NCBI GenBank assembly: GCA_964643605.1
Contig: CAZXTF010000001.1
Coordinates: 1-61,966 of the forward strand
DNA: 61,966 bases
Source of the DNA: CAMTWJ01 sp964643605
GTDB lineage: Bacteria; Patescibacteriota; Saccharimonadia; Saccharimonadales; 2-12-FULL-41-12
Direction of reading: 5' to 3'
Below, one piece after another: positions 17,380-25,593 of the stretch; the first letter of the stretch is position 1, and the number at the start of each line of letters is the position of its first letter. The translations under genes were made by a program, and so were the position numbers. The notes under the pieces are model-generated. The model made no database searches and had not been told where the DNA came from. It saw only the letters and a list, made by a program, of their open reading frames with translations.

Positions 17380-18105
17380 TTATTTCTCCTCTTCTTCTGT
17401 TTTTTCAGCTTTTTTAGCTTGCTTACTCTTACCGGCAGAAATTGATTCTACGACATAGTCAGTAATAAGCTGCAAAGCTTTAATAGCGTCGTCGTTGGCA
17501 GGAATTGGGTAGTCTACCAAGCTTGGGTCAGCATTTGTATCGACAATTGCCACAATAGGAATATTAAGCTTCCGGGCTTCCCGAACAGCATTTGCGTCTT
17601 TCATAATGTCGGTTACAAAGATTGCACCTGGACGATTTGCCATTTCCTTAATACCACCATATAGGAAGTTCAGTGCATCGATCTCTTCCTGATATCGTTG
17701 CAGCTCGAGCTTGTTGTACTTGTTCGCCAGTGCACCAGAATCCATCTGTTGCTCAAGGTCTTTTAGGTGCTTAATCCGACCGTTCATAGTTGTCGTATTG
17801 GTCAGCATCCCACCAACCCATCGCTCTACCACAAAAGGCATCTTGGTATCTTCGGCAGCTTTCTTAACAATATCTTTTGCCTGTCGTTTTGTACCGACCA
17901 AAAGTACTTGCTTGCCTTCACTAGCAGTTTTTTCTAGGAAAGCTAGCGCAGCTTCTAAATTATCAGCTGTTTTAGTAAGGTCAACAATGTGGCTACCATC
18001 ACGCTTGCTGTGAATATATGGTGCCATTTTAGGGTGCCATCGACTGGTCTTGTGACCAAAGTGCGCACCAGATTCTAATAGTTTCTTAACATCAACAGAT
18101 GCCAT
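17380..18105 (-). CDS. rpsB: 30S ribosomal protein S2
   Basis: The 241-residue S2 protein opens with the family's KKLLESGAHFGHKTSRWHPKM segment (shown in part) and contains MLTNTTT, RPGAIFVTDI and the C-terminal NIPIVAIVDTNADP motif; a lysine-rich tail follows. It sits on the back of the small subunit between head and body. It is first gene of the cluster with tsf, and is preceded by an AAAGGA ribosome binding site and a structured leader of about 95 bases that may mediate autoregulation. Confidence 0.98.
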   Translation of the reverse strand: MASVDVKKLLESGAHFGHKTSRWHPKMAPYIHSKRDGSHIVDLTKTADNLEAALAFLEKTASEGKQVLLVGTKRQAKDIVKKAAEDTKMPFVVERWVGGMLTNTTTMNGRIKHLKDLEQQMDSGALANKYNKLELQRYQEEIDALNFLYGGIKEMANRPGAIFVTDIMKDANAVREARKLNIPIVAIVDTNADPSLVDYPIPANDDAIKALQLITDYVVESISAGKSKQAKKAEKTEEEEK

Positions 18106-18200
18106 AGATTTGTTCCTTTCTCTTCGCTCGAGGTACCAAATCGTCGCCTACACGGCTGACACGTCTGGAGGAATGACTCCTCGGCTGCTTATCTTATAGT
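18106..18200 (-). promoter_or_regulatory. Structured 5' leader of rpsB (putative S2 leader)
   Basis: The predicted transcript carries about 95 bases before rpsB. A GAGGA/TCCTC hairpin (18168-18182) lies near the 5' end and more G/C-rich inverted segments follow before the AAAGGA ribosome binding site. Ribosomal-protein leaders of this sort often bind the encoded protein. I infer this from structure and position only; I cannot match it to a known S2 leader class. Confidence 0.4.
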
Positions 18201-18206
18201 GTCTCT

Positions 18207-18235
18207 ATTATACTACTGTTGTAACTTCTTAGCAA
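18207..18235 (-). promoter_or_regulatory. Promoter for rpsB-tsf-frr cluster
   Basis: Minus-strand TTGCTA (18230-18235), 17-base spacer, TATAAT (18207-18212). It overlaps the divergent L31 promoter. Confidence 0.72.
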
Positions 18236-18247
18236 GTACGCTATAAT
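18219..18247 (+). promoter_or_regulatory. Promoter for L31 gene, nearly leaderless
   Basis: Plus-strand TTGTAA (18219-18224), 17-base spacer, TATAAT (18242-18247). Transcription should begin near 18254, three bases before the ATG at 18257 and downstream of the in-frame ATG at 18248. This decides the start of the L31 gene. Confidence 0.75.
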
Positions 18248-18256
18248 ATGAAACTT

Positions 18257-18580
18257 ATGAAGAAAGATATTCACCCAAACGATTATCGCCCAGTAGTGTT
18301 TCAGGATCTTTCCAATGGAGAGACTTTTGTAACCAAATCTACGGCTAAAACAGATGAAACCATCAAGGTAGATGGCGTTGAATACCCATTGGTAAAGGTG
18401 CACATTTCTAGCGCTTCTCACCCATTCTTCACTGGTCAAGAAAAGCTACTCGACATAGAAGGTCGTGTTGACAAGTTTAAGGCTCGTGCCGAAGCTGCCA
18501 AGAAAGCTCGTGCAGCTACAGCTAAGAAGGCCGCTAAGCCTAAAAAAGAACAAGAACAAGCCCAAAAGCTCGGCAAGTAG
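18257..18580 (+). CDS. rpmE2: 50S ribosomal protein L31, type B
   Basis: The protein starts MKKDIHPNDYRPVVFQD and has the KSTAKT...YPLVKVHISSASHPFFTGQ pattern of L31; the cysteines of zinc-binding L31 are absent, as in the zinc-free type B paralog. After residue about 80 follows a lysine/alanine-rich helical tail not needed for the L31 fold. I prefer ATG 18257 over the ATG at 18248 because the promoter -10 box ends at 18247. It is a single gene, divergent from rpsB and convergent with the next hypothetical gene. Confidence 0.93.
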   Translation: MKKDIHPNDYRPVVFQDLSNGETFVTKSTAKTDETIKVDGVEYPLVKVHISSASHPFFTGQEKLLDIEGRVDKFKARAEAAKKARAATAKKAAKPKKEQEQAQKLGK

Positions 18581-18582
18581 CC

Positions 18583-19092
18583 TTAATACATCGACTGCTT
18601 GGTGGTTTCGGTGGTCTGTGCACCAACGTCATTAATCTTATTGGCTATTTCCAGCTTAATCGCCTGAGCTTTTTCTCGGTTAGGCTCTGCCTGCATTTTG
18701 AGTACATCAGCTCCAACCGTATTTCCTGATACATAAGCCCTGCTGCCTCCTGCATCCTTTTGGTCAATACTGCCACTTACATTGCTGATACCCGGCATTT
18801 TATTAATCGAAGTTGATACGCCACTAGCTGATCCATCTGATCCACGAGTACTAGTACTGACAATATCCTGCATCAGGTTCTGCTCTTTAACGGCATACGT
18901 GATCGATCCATCCTCATGCTTAATCTCTTGTCTGCCTTCTGGGAATGCTTGGACGGCATCCACAAGTGCCTGATCACCCTTCTCGAGCGGACCCATAGGT
19001 TGAGTACGATCCTCAATCGCAGCTGCCGGTGGAGTTAGGAAATCATGTGCTGGTAACACTTCTTCGGCATATGTTGGTATTGTTTCTTTCAT
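18583..19092 (-). CDS. Hypothetical Ser/Thr/Gly-rich protein
   Basis: A 169-residue soluble protein with low-complexity Ser/Gly/Thr stretches in the middle (about residues 80-130) and amphipathic helices at both ends. No signal peptide, membrane segment or recognised domain. The start at 19092 follows an AAAGGACAAAC sequence. It converges with the L31 gene, three bases apart. Function unknown. Confidence 0.55.
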   Translation of the reverse strand: MKETIPTYAEEVLPAHDFLTPPAAAIEDRTQPMGPLEKGDQALVDAVQAFPEGRQEIKHEDGSITYAVKEQNLMQDIVSTSTRGSDGSASGVSTSINKMPGISNVSGSIDQKDAGGSRAYVSGNTVGADVLKMQAEPNREKAQAIKLEIANKINDVGAQTTETTKQSMY

Positions 19093-19161
19093 AGTTTGTC
19101 CTTTTTGTTTTTAATATTTTGTTTCTAACTATTGTGTACATAATAGCAAATTTTGGCAGTT

Positions 19162-19190
19162 TTGTCAATATTAAACAGAGGTGATATACT
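19162..19190 (+). promoter_or_regulatory. Promoter for prfA-prmC, nearly leaderless
   Basis: TTGTCA (19162-19167), 17-base spacer, TATACT (19185-19190). The expected transcription start near 19197 is only about four bases from the prfA ATG at 19201, so no Shine-Dalgarno sequence can exist on this mRNA. Confidence 0.75.
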
Positions 19191-19200
19191 TAGTTAACAG

Positions 19201-20253
19201 ATGAAAGAAAAGGAAAAAGCATTACGCCAGGAATATGAGGAGCTGCAAAAGAAGCTGCAGGATCCATCTGTTTTTAGTGACCCAAAATACCCCAAGCTTG
19301 CCAAACGCTCTAAAGAACTCGAAGATATCATTGCCCTGTTTGATCAATTCAGGCAGATCGAATCTGATAGCAAAGGTGCTTCGGAGCTTGCTAGTGGCAG
19401 CGACGAGCTAGCAGAACTGGCAAAAATTGAGCTCGAAGAACTGCAGAATAAGAAAAAAGTTGTTCAAGAATCTTTAGACGAAGCATTAACGCCCAAAGAC
19501 CCAAACGATGATAAAGACGTAATTGTAGAGATTCGTGCCGCTGCGGGCGGCGACGAGTCTAGCTTGTTCGCTGCAGAGCTGTACCGAATGTACGTACGCT
19601 GGGCAGAAAACCATGGCTTTAAGGCTGAACATATAGACGACAGCCCAAACGATGTTGGTGGCTACAAAGAAATTAGCTTTGCCATCCGTGGCGAAGACGT
19701 CTACAAAGCACTAAAGTTCGAGGCTGGCGTACACCGAGTACAGCGAGTCCCTACTACCGAATCACAAGGCCGAGTTCACACCAGTACCACTACAGTCGCC
19801 ATCATGCCAGAAGCCGAAGAAACAGATCTCGAAATTAGCCCAAACGATCTTCGAATAGATGTATTTCGATCTGGTGGGCACGGCGGCCAAAGTGTAAACA
19901 CCACCGACTCTGCCGTACGGATTACTCACTTACCTACTGGCACAGTAGTAACCTGCCAAGACGAAAAATCTCAGCTAAAAAACAAAGATAAAGCTATGGG
20001 CGTACTGCGTTCTCGCTTGCTGCAGGCAAAGATTGAGTCCGAGCAAAAGGAACTATCTGACGCCCGCAAAAAACTTATAGGCTCTGGCGACCGTAGCGAA
20101 AAGATTCGCACCTATAACTTCCCTCAAGACCGTATAACCGATCACCGTATTGGTTTTTCTCGCAGCAATATCCCATCAGCACTAGCAGGCGATATCGACG
20201 ATTTAATCGAGCAACTTCAGGCGGCCGAACGTGCGGCTCTCAAATCCGAGTAA
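19201..20253 (+). CDS. prfA: Peptide chain release factor 1
   Basis: Recognises UAA and UAG in the ribosomal A site and triggers peptide release. The 350-residue protein carries the anticodon-like tripeptide in the RVPTTESQGRVHTS segment (PTT at 184-186; PAT or PVT in other RF1), which separates it from RF2, and the catalytic GGQ at residues 228-230 (RSGGHGGQSVN). Length is normal. Because several genes here end in UGA, an RF2 should exist elsewhere. prmC, whose product methylates the GGQ glutamine, follows one base after the stop. Confidence 0.98.
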   Translation: MKEKEKALRQEYEELQKKLQDPSVFSDPKYPKLAKRSKELEDIIALFDQFRQIESDSKGASELASGSDELAELAKIELEELQNKKKVVQESLDEALTPKDPNDDKDVIVEIRAAAGGDESSLFAAELYRMYVRWAENHGFKAEHIDDSPNDVGGYKEISFAIRGEDVYKALKFEAGVHRVQRVPTTESQGRVHTSTTTVAIMPEAEETDLEISPNDLRIDVFRSGGHGGQSVNTTDSAVRITHLPTGTVVTCQDEKSQLKNKDKAMGVLRSRLLQAKIESEQKELSDARKKLIGSGDRSEKIRTYNFPQDRITDHRIGFSRSNIPSALAGDIDDLIEQLQAAERAALKSE

Positions 20254-20254
20254 G

Positions 20255-21064
20255 ATGATGGTATCTAACTGGCTAATAGAAACAATGAAGAAACTAGGCG
20301 AGACTGGGGTAGATTCGCCACGGCGAGATACTTTGGTGTTGCTTGAAGATACTTTAGACAAAGACCGAGCATGGGTGCTAGCAAATCCGGATTATGAATT
20401 AAAAAATACTGAACTAAAAACTGTTGATACACTGATAAAACAACGTATTAGCAGAGAGCCATTGGCTTATATTCGAGGCAAGGCCTGGTTTTATGGTCGC
20501 TTCTTCACAGTTAATCCCGATGTTTTAATTCCCCGCCCTGAGTCCGAAGATTTTATAGATATCCTAAAAGAATTACAGCCGAAAGCAGTGATTGATATTG
20601 GTACTGGCAGTGGGGTTTTAGCAATTACCACCAAGCTGGAATTGCCAGAGATAAAAGTTATTGCTACTGACACCGATACATCTGCTCTCAAAATAGCCGA
20701 AAAGAACGCTCATAACTATAATGTTGCTATCGAATTTTTACAGGGTTCATTGCTAGAACCTCTGCAAGATTTAAAACTGCAAGATTACACAATTATTACA
20801 AATCTGCCGTATGTTCCAGATAGTCTTATAACTAGCCCCGAGATTAAAACCGAGCCAAAACTAGCACTCTTCTCTGGCGCCGATGGGCTGGATCATTATC
20901 GAAAATTTTGGGAACAAACAAAAAACCTACCGCAGGCACCGCAGCATGTCCTCACCGAATCTTTAGAGAATCAGCATGAGCAGATAGAGAAACTAGCCGA
21001 GGAGGCAGGATATAAACCTGTAAAAACAGAGGGGCTTGTCCAGGTATTTAAGGACGCTAACTAA
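20255..21064 (+). CDS. prmC: Release factor glutamine N5-methyltransferase
   Basis: Methylates the GGQ glutamine of release factors using S-adenosylmethionine. I start it at the ATG at 20255, one base after prfA (a second ATG is at 20258); the longer frame would lie inside prfA. The protein of about 269 residues has an N-terminal helical domain, the SAM motif VIDIGTGSGVLAI, and the catalytic motif in the form NLPYVPD, where most enzymes have NPPY. The pairing with prfA supports the call. It converges on htrA with a four-base overlap. Confidence 0.93.
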   Translation: MMVSNWLIETMKKLGETGVDSPRRDTLVLLEDTLDKDRAWVLANPDYELKNTELKTVDTLIKQRISREPLAYIRGKAWFYGRFFTVNPDVLIPRPESEDFIDILKELQPKAVIDIGTGSGVLAITTKLELPEIKVIATDTDTSALKIAEKNAHNYNVAIEFLQGSLLEPLQDLKLQDYTIITNLPYVPDSLITSPEIKTEPKLALFSGADGLDHYRKFWEQTKNLPQAPQHVLTESLENQHEQIEKLAEEAGYKPVKTEGLVQVFKDAN

Positions 21065-22248
21065 TCTGTCTGAGCGGCTTCGAGGGTAGCCTCGATAACA
21101 ATCGACGTGCCGTCTCGCACAACAGTTAGCTTGATTTTGTCACCCACTGCATAACGACCAACGACTGATGTAAGTGTATTATCTTTGTTAATATCTGTGT
21201 CATTAACTTTGGTGATGATATCTTTTTCTTGCAAACCTGATTTTTGTGCTGGACTACCGGCAACTATCGATGGGGCCCTCTGAGATGGGACAATATAAGC
21301 CCCTGTGGTAGTTGCTAGATTATGCTCTTTTGCGTAGGCTTCGGTTAGCGTAATGTAGCGGACTCCGAGATATGGACGCTGGAGCTTGCCGTCTTTTAGA
21401 ACGCTCTTGATCAGCCCTTGTAGGTCGCCAACAGGAATTGCAAAGCCAATACCTTGAGCTGTGCCGCCAGCAATAGCTGTGTTTATCCCGATTACTTCGC
21501 CGTTCATGTTGACCAGCGGACCGCCCGAGTTACCCTGGTTGATTGCTGCGTCTGTCTGGAAGAGATTCTGTAAACTCTCGCTCGACTCTTCGTTATCGGC
21601 TTCGACATTGCGGCCATAGCCCGAGATAATGCCAGATGTTACTGTGTTCTGGAACTCGCCGAGGGCGTTACCAATGGCAACTACCCTGCTGCCAACCTGC
21701 ACCTTTGAGGAATCACCTAACTTTGCTGGCTTTAGGTCTTTGCCTTTTTTATCTTTTACTTTTAAGAACGCTACATCGAGTGAGTCACTGTCGGTTGTTC
21801 GACCAATTATCTCGACATCTTCTAGTTCTGTTCCGTCTGATAACGTAACACTAACGCTGGTGGAGCCTTTTGGAACTACGTGCCTGTTCGTGATAATTAT
21901 GCCACTTGGGTCGATAATTACACCTGTGCCAGCACTCTCTTGAGTGATTGGCCGAGTACCAAAGAAAGTTGCCTGAGTAGTGGTTGTCTTTACGCTAATC
22001 GATACGACACTTGGGCCGACGTCTTCGGCGATCTTGGTGATAAGCTCGCCCTCACTTGAAACGATAGCCTGGCCCTGCGAAACACTCGAGTGATTAGCCT
22101 TATTAAAGTTTGCACCATAATAACCTCCCACAAATCCAGCAGTAACACTGCTTAAAATTAATAGTGCTATGACCGCAAATTTTGCTCGGCCATTCTGCTT
22201 TGGCTCTACAGTAGTGCTGCTATAATCCTCATCCATTGACATAACCAT
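21061..22248 (-). CDS. htrA: HtrA/DegP-type serine protease with PDZ domain
   Basis: Membrane-anchored protease of the cell exterior, degrading misfolded proteins. The 395-residue protein has one membrane segment (residues about 24-46), then a trypsin-like domain with the catalytic triad visible as TNRHVV (His), SLDVAFLKV (Asp) and NQGNSGGPLV (Ser), and one C-terminal PDZ domain starting at YLGVRYI. Several near-start methionines exist; the exact start is uncertain by a few residues. It is followed downstream by nothing co-directional within the prfA operon. Confidence 0.96.
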   Translation of the reverse strand: MVMSMDEDYSSTTVEPKQNGRAKFAVIALLILSSVTAGFVGGYYGANFNKANHSSVSQGQAIVSSEGELITKIAEDVGPSVVSISVKTTTTQATFFGTRPITQESAGTGVIIDPSGIIITNRHVVPKGSTSVSVTLSDGTELEDVEIIGRTTDSDSLDVAFLKVKDKKGKDLKPAKLGDSSKVQVGSRVVAIGNALGEFQNTVTSGIISGYGRNVEADNEESSESLQNLFQTDAAINQGNSGGPLVNMNGEVIGINTAIAGGTAQGIGFAIPVGDLQGLIKSVLKDGKLQRPYLGVRYITLTEAYAKEHNLATTTGAYIVPSQRAPSIVAGSPAQKSGLQEKDIITKVNDTDINKDNTLTSVVGRYAVGDKIKLTVVRDGTSIVIEATLEAAQTD

Positions 22249-22280
22249 TATACAACGATTGGGCTTATAAAAACCTGAGT

Positions 22281-23033
22281 TTAAATGGTTTTATCACCCC
22301 AGTTTGAGAAAACTAATATCACTAAGATGATCGTAATCATCACGAGTAGTACCTGACGACGCACCAATTGCGATAATTTATCAGTTTCTTCCAGATAGTA
22401 CAGCCCGCCAAGCCCGTATCCAAGCACCGAAAGGATTAGTGCCGGTTGGGCAATTGGCCCGATAAAGAGCAGCCAGTGTGCAAGGACCCACATAAGACTT
22501 GCCGCAAAAAATCCCCATTGAGAAGCCAAGATTTGTGCATGGGGTTCATCAAAGCTCGAGAGAAAATGTCGAGCACAGAAGTATGCAATGAACCCGTAAG
22601 AAAGTACCATAAATGCCAAATATGCATTCTCGAAAACAAAGAATATCGAGACAAACCCAAGAGTTTGAGCAATCATAGCCTGCAACGACACCATAAGAAC
22701 ACTGGAACGTGGCTTTAGAGCCAGCAGCCAGAATTCGTACACAGCAACCCAAAGTAACTGCCAGGTTAGTGCTCCAGTACTACTCATGCACGCCAAGAGG
22801 CTCACGCCCACAATAATATCTACAGCGTTTGTGCGAATATGCGGCACCCAGTGATGCGGCTTGACTGCAAACATCCGCCATTTGCTCAAAAGGATTAGAA
22901 GTAGCGCAAGAATATCAAGATTGAGCCGAACCAACAGCAAGACTGCCAAAGGTATAACTGCTATAAAAACAACATGCAGAAAATGAGAGAACCCTTTTGT
23001 TGGACGTATTTTTGAAGTTAAGAATGTTACCAT
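22281..23033 (-). CDS. Multi-pass membrane protein of unknown function
   Basis: A 250-residue protein with about seven to eight hydrophobic helices, rich in Trp and Leu, with short loops. Basic residues cluster at the N terminus (MVTFLTSKIRPTKG). I see no transporter signature and no conserved catalytic motif. It lies 34 bases downstream of the LCP-family gene in the same direction, so it may be co-expressed and take part in envelope assembly; this is inference from position only. Confidence 0.6.
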   Translation of the reverse strand: MVTFLTSKIRPTKGFSHFLHVVFIAVIPLAVLLLVRLNLDILALLLILLSKWRMFAVKPHHWVPHIRTNAVDIIVGVSLLACMSSTGALTWQLLWVAVYEFWLLALKPRSSVLMVSLQAMIAQTLGFVSIFFVFENAYLAFMVLSYGFIAYFCARHFLSSFDEPHAQILASQWGFFAASLMWVLAHWLLFIGPIAQPALILSVLGYGLGGLYYLEETDKLSQLVRRQVLLVMITIILVILVFSNWGDKTI

Positions 23034-23067
23034 TGTTTTTTGCTACAGATAAAAATCAAAGAGCTTA

Positions 23068-24732
23068 TTAATTGGTAGCTCCCTGATCAGTACCAAGTAT
23101 TATAACAAAGTCTGCGTTTTGCGAATCTATATTACTGTCGGGCAACGAGCCTGTGGCAATAGTCTTGAACCGCTGCTCAAGATATCGCTTGGTATATTTC
23201 TTGACACCACCACGCATGTCTACAATGATTGTTTTTGTGTAGTTTTTAGTTGGCGCATTTGAAGCATTCGCCACATTATAGCCATACGACTTTAGCTCGT
23301 CTGACTTGGTGGTAGCTAGCCCCGGTATTTGCGTACCGTTCAGAACAAGAATGCTAGCATTTTCGTTTTTAATAAAGCTATCTTTTAGTGTATTCCTAAT
23401 ATATGACTGGATATCTTTGTAGTTATTCAGCCCTGCCTTTGGCACTACAACCGACAAGCCGCCGATGTTTCTGGTTGTTAGGTAGTCATGTGGCGGATCA
23501 ACCAGCCCAATAGATTGGATTTTGTTGCTTGGTATTTGTTTGCTCAGATCATACAAACGGGTTAAATCTTGCAAGCTAAAGTTGGTCTGAACATGGTTAC
23601 CAAAGTTATCTAAAAGTTGAGAGATCTTTGCAGGATTAGAAAACGTTCCAAGGGTAAAAACCTTTTCTTTAAGAGCCACTATTATTAGCCTTTGTCGCTC
23701 GGCACGATCAAAGTCCCCTCGAGCACTGGTGTACCGTGAACGAGAGTATGCTAGTGCCTTAAACCCATCCATGTGTTGCCAACCGGGTTTTACATTTAGA
23801 ACATACGTCTTTCCATCTATACGCATCTGTTCTCTGACTGCTTGCGGGACGTTGATATCAACACCCCCAACTGTATCAATCGCCTGTTTGAAACCAGTAA
23901 AATCAACCATGGCATGGTAATGCACCGGCACGCCTAGAACCGACTCAACTGTATCTTCTAGCAAATCAAACCCTGCTTGCTCGGCCTGCTTTTTCTGGTC
24001 TGCAGTTGGCCTAGAGTACTTGTTAAGTACACTCGATTTACCAGTAGAATACACGGCATTAATCTTCATGGACCCCTTACGAGGCACTGAAACATAGAGG
24101 TCTCTTGGGATACTCACAAGAGCCGCTTCTTTGTCGATCGGGTTAATACTAGCCAAAATTATCGTATCTGTTAGATCAGCGCCTTCATGGCCATCGCCCC
24201 CACGACCCATAACCAATATATTGATTCGGCCGTCACCCTCACCTCTTAACTTAGAAGGGTCTACATCTTTTTGGAGCGCAGCAGCTCCGCCATCGCCCCC
24301 AAGTACTTTACGTAAGTTCAAATAACCTTTGGCAAAAAGGAAGCCAAAGACAAGCATCAAGATTATAAGTATTATGCCGATAAGGCGTAGTGTTTTCTGT
24401 TTTTTTGTGTAGCTTCTCCAGCGCTCACGAAATGGTAGTTTTTCTTTCTTCTTATTTCGCTGCCAGAATTTCCAGCCTCGCTTTTGCTTCGGCTCCTTCG
24501 GAGGTTCAAAGGTTTTTTTCTTAGGCTTGTGAGTAACAGGAGTCAATGAAGTCTGACCATTCCTCTGCCAACCCTCTTTTCGTTCAAAATTATCGAGTGA
24601 TCCATGGGGTCGATACGACTTTGGACGCTTAAAATCTATCTGTCTATTACCGCTTGCACCAGTGGGACTCACACCATCAATAGAAAGATTACGGCGGCGT
24701 CTTTGTGGGTGGTTCGAGGGGTCGCTATTCAT
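23068..24732 (-). CDS. LytR-CpsA-Psr (LCP) family cell-wall protein
   Basis: LCP enzymes transfer polymers from lipid carriers to peptidoglycan in monoderm bacteria. The 554-residue protein has a basic, proline-rich cytoplasmic tail (about 1-112), one membrane segment (about 115-134) and the extracytoplasmic LCP domain with DTIILASINPIDKEAALVSI, SIPRDLYV, and the arginine-rich YSRSRYTSARGDFDRAERQ active-site segment. A LytR_C domain follows at the C terminus (SILVLNGTQIPGLA). The unusually long basic N-terminal tail is notable. The start has a -10 box only nine bases upstream. Confidence 0.94.
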   Translation of the reverse strand: MNSDPSNHPQRRRRNLSIDGVSPTGASGNRQIDFKRPKSYRPHGSLDNFERKEGWQRNGQTSLTPVTHKPKKKTFEPPKEPKQKRGWKFWQRNKKKEKLPFRERWRSYTKKQKTLRLIGIILIILMLVFGFLFAKGYLNLRKVLGGDGGAAALQKDVDPSKLRGEGDGRINILVMGRGGDGHEGADLTDTIILASINPIDKEAALVSIPRDLYVSVPRKGSMKINAVYSTGKSSVLNKYSRPTADQKKQAEQAGFDLLEDTVESVLGVPVHYHAMVDFTGFKQAIDTVGGVDINVPQAVREQMRIDGKTYVLNVKPGWQHMDGFKALAYSRSRYTSARGDFDRAERQRLIIVALKEKVFTLGTFSNPAKISQLLDNFGNHVQTNFSLQDLTRLYDLSKQIPSNKIQSIGLVDPPHDYLTTRNIGGLSVVVPKAGLNNYKDIQSYIRNTLKDSFIKNENASILVLNGTQIPGLATTKSDELKSYGYNVANASNAPTKNYTKTIIVDMRGGVKKYTKRYLEQRFKTIATGSLPDSNIDSQNADFVIILGTDQGATN

Positions 24733-24741
24733 AAGTTTGCA

Positions 24742-24770
24742 ATTATATTACGTGCGCCGGCGTCTTACTA
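24742..24770 (-). promoter_or_regulatory. Promoter for LCP gene, nearly leaderless
   Basis: Minus-strand TATAAT (24742-24747) with a weak TAGTAA -35 (24765-24770) at 17 bases. Transcription would start about three bases before the ATG at 24732. Confidence 0.5.
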
Positions 24771-24954
24771 GCGCTTTTTTGAATTATCTTAGATCCTTCT
24801 TTACAGTTGCCTCTGTCAGATGACCCTCGTATTTTACAGGACAAGATTAAGAGCAACCTGATAGACCATTATTATAGCTGTTTTTGTCGATTTTACTAAA
24901 TCGATATTGCTTATTTTCTGCCCCATCCCGCTAAAGTATGCTAATCTGTTAGCA

Positions 24955-25593
24955 ATGCAAGATCAAAACATAACAACCCCAATATATGGGTCTACTGAGC
25001 CGACTCCAAAGTCGAGCCAACGTCGAGAAATTCTCTCGACATTAGCTATTATTATCATTGCCCCGCTTGTGGCACTATTCTTGACTGCATTTGTGTTCCA
25101 ATCTTACGAAGTTGATGGGCCAAGTATGGAAAAAACACTATTTAATAAAGACCGCTTGCTCGTCAACAAAACACCTCGTACGTGGGCTCGAATTACTGGG
25201 CACTCATATCAGCCAAAACGATATGACGTAGTTATCTTTAACCATACAGAGAATTACGGCCTGGATGGCACGACCGATAAGCAACTAATTAAGCGAGTAA
25301 TCGGTTTACCTGGTGATAGAGTGGTCGTAAAAGACGGAGTTGTGAGGGTTTATAATAAAGAAAATCCCAATGGTTTCTTAGTTGACCAAAAAGGCCCAGA
25401 AGCAGCCGTAATTGGCGAGACTGTCGCATCAACAGAGATAGACCAAAAAATTAATAAAGGCGAAGTATTTGTTATGGGAGATAACCGTCCTAACTCTTTA
25501 GACTCTCGAGCATTCGGCCCAATCAATATAGATGATATCGTCGGCAGATTATCGATTCGAATTTATCCGTTTAACGAAATAACCAGGTTCTAG
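24955..25593 (+). CDS. lepB: Signal peptidase I
   Basis: Removes signal peptides from exported proteins. I choose ATG 24955 (MQDQNITTPIYG), because a TATGCT -10-like box lies at 24937-24942 inside the longer frame. The 212-residue protein has one membrane segment (about 30-50), the catalytic serine in GPSMEKTL (Ser57), the catalytic lysine in IKRVIGLPGD (Lys113) and the box E signature MGDNRPNSLDSRAFG. The active site lies outside the membrane. It overlaps the end of parB by four bases, tail to tail. Confidence 0.95.
   Translation: MQDQNITTPIYGSTEPTPKSSQRREILSTLAIIIIAPLVALFLTAFVFQSYEVDGPSMEKTLFNKDRLLVNKTPRTWARITGHSYQPKRYDVVIFNHTENYGLDGTTDKQLIKRVIGLPGDRVVVKDGVVRVYNKENPNGFLVDQKGPEAAVIGETVASTEIDQKINKGEVFVMGDNRPNSLDSRAFGPINIDDIVGRLSIRIYPFNEITRF

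Noticed and set aside
24733..24954. Small RNA or tRNA between the LCP gene and lepB
   Set aside because: No cloverleaf, T-loop or terminator seen; the stretch is explained by two divergent promoters.
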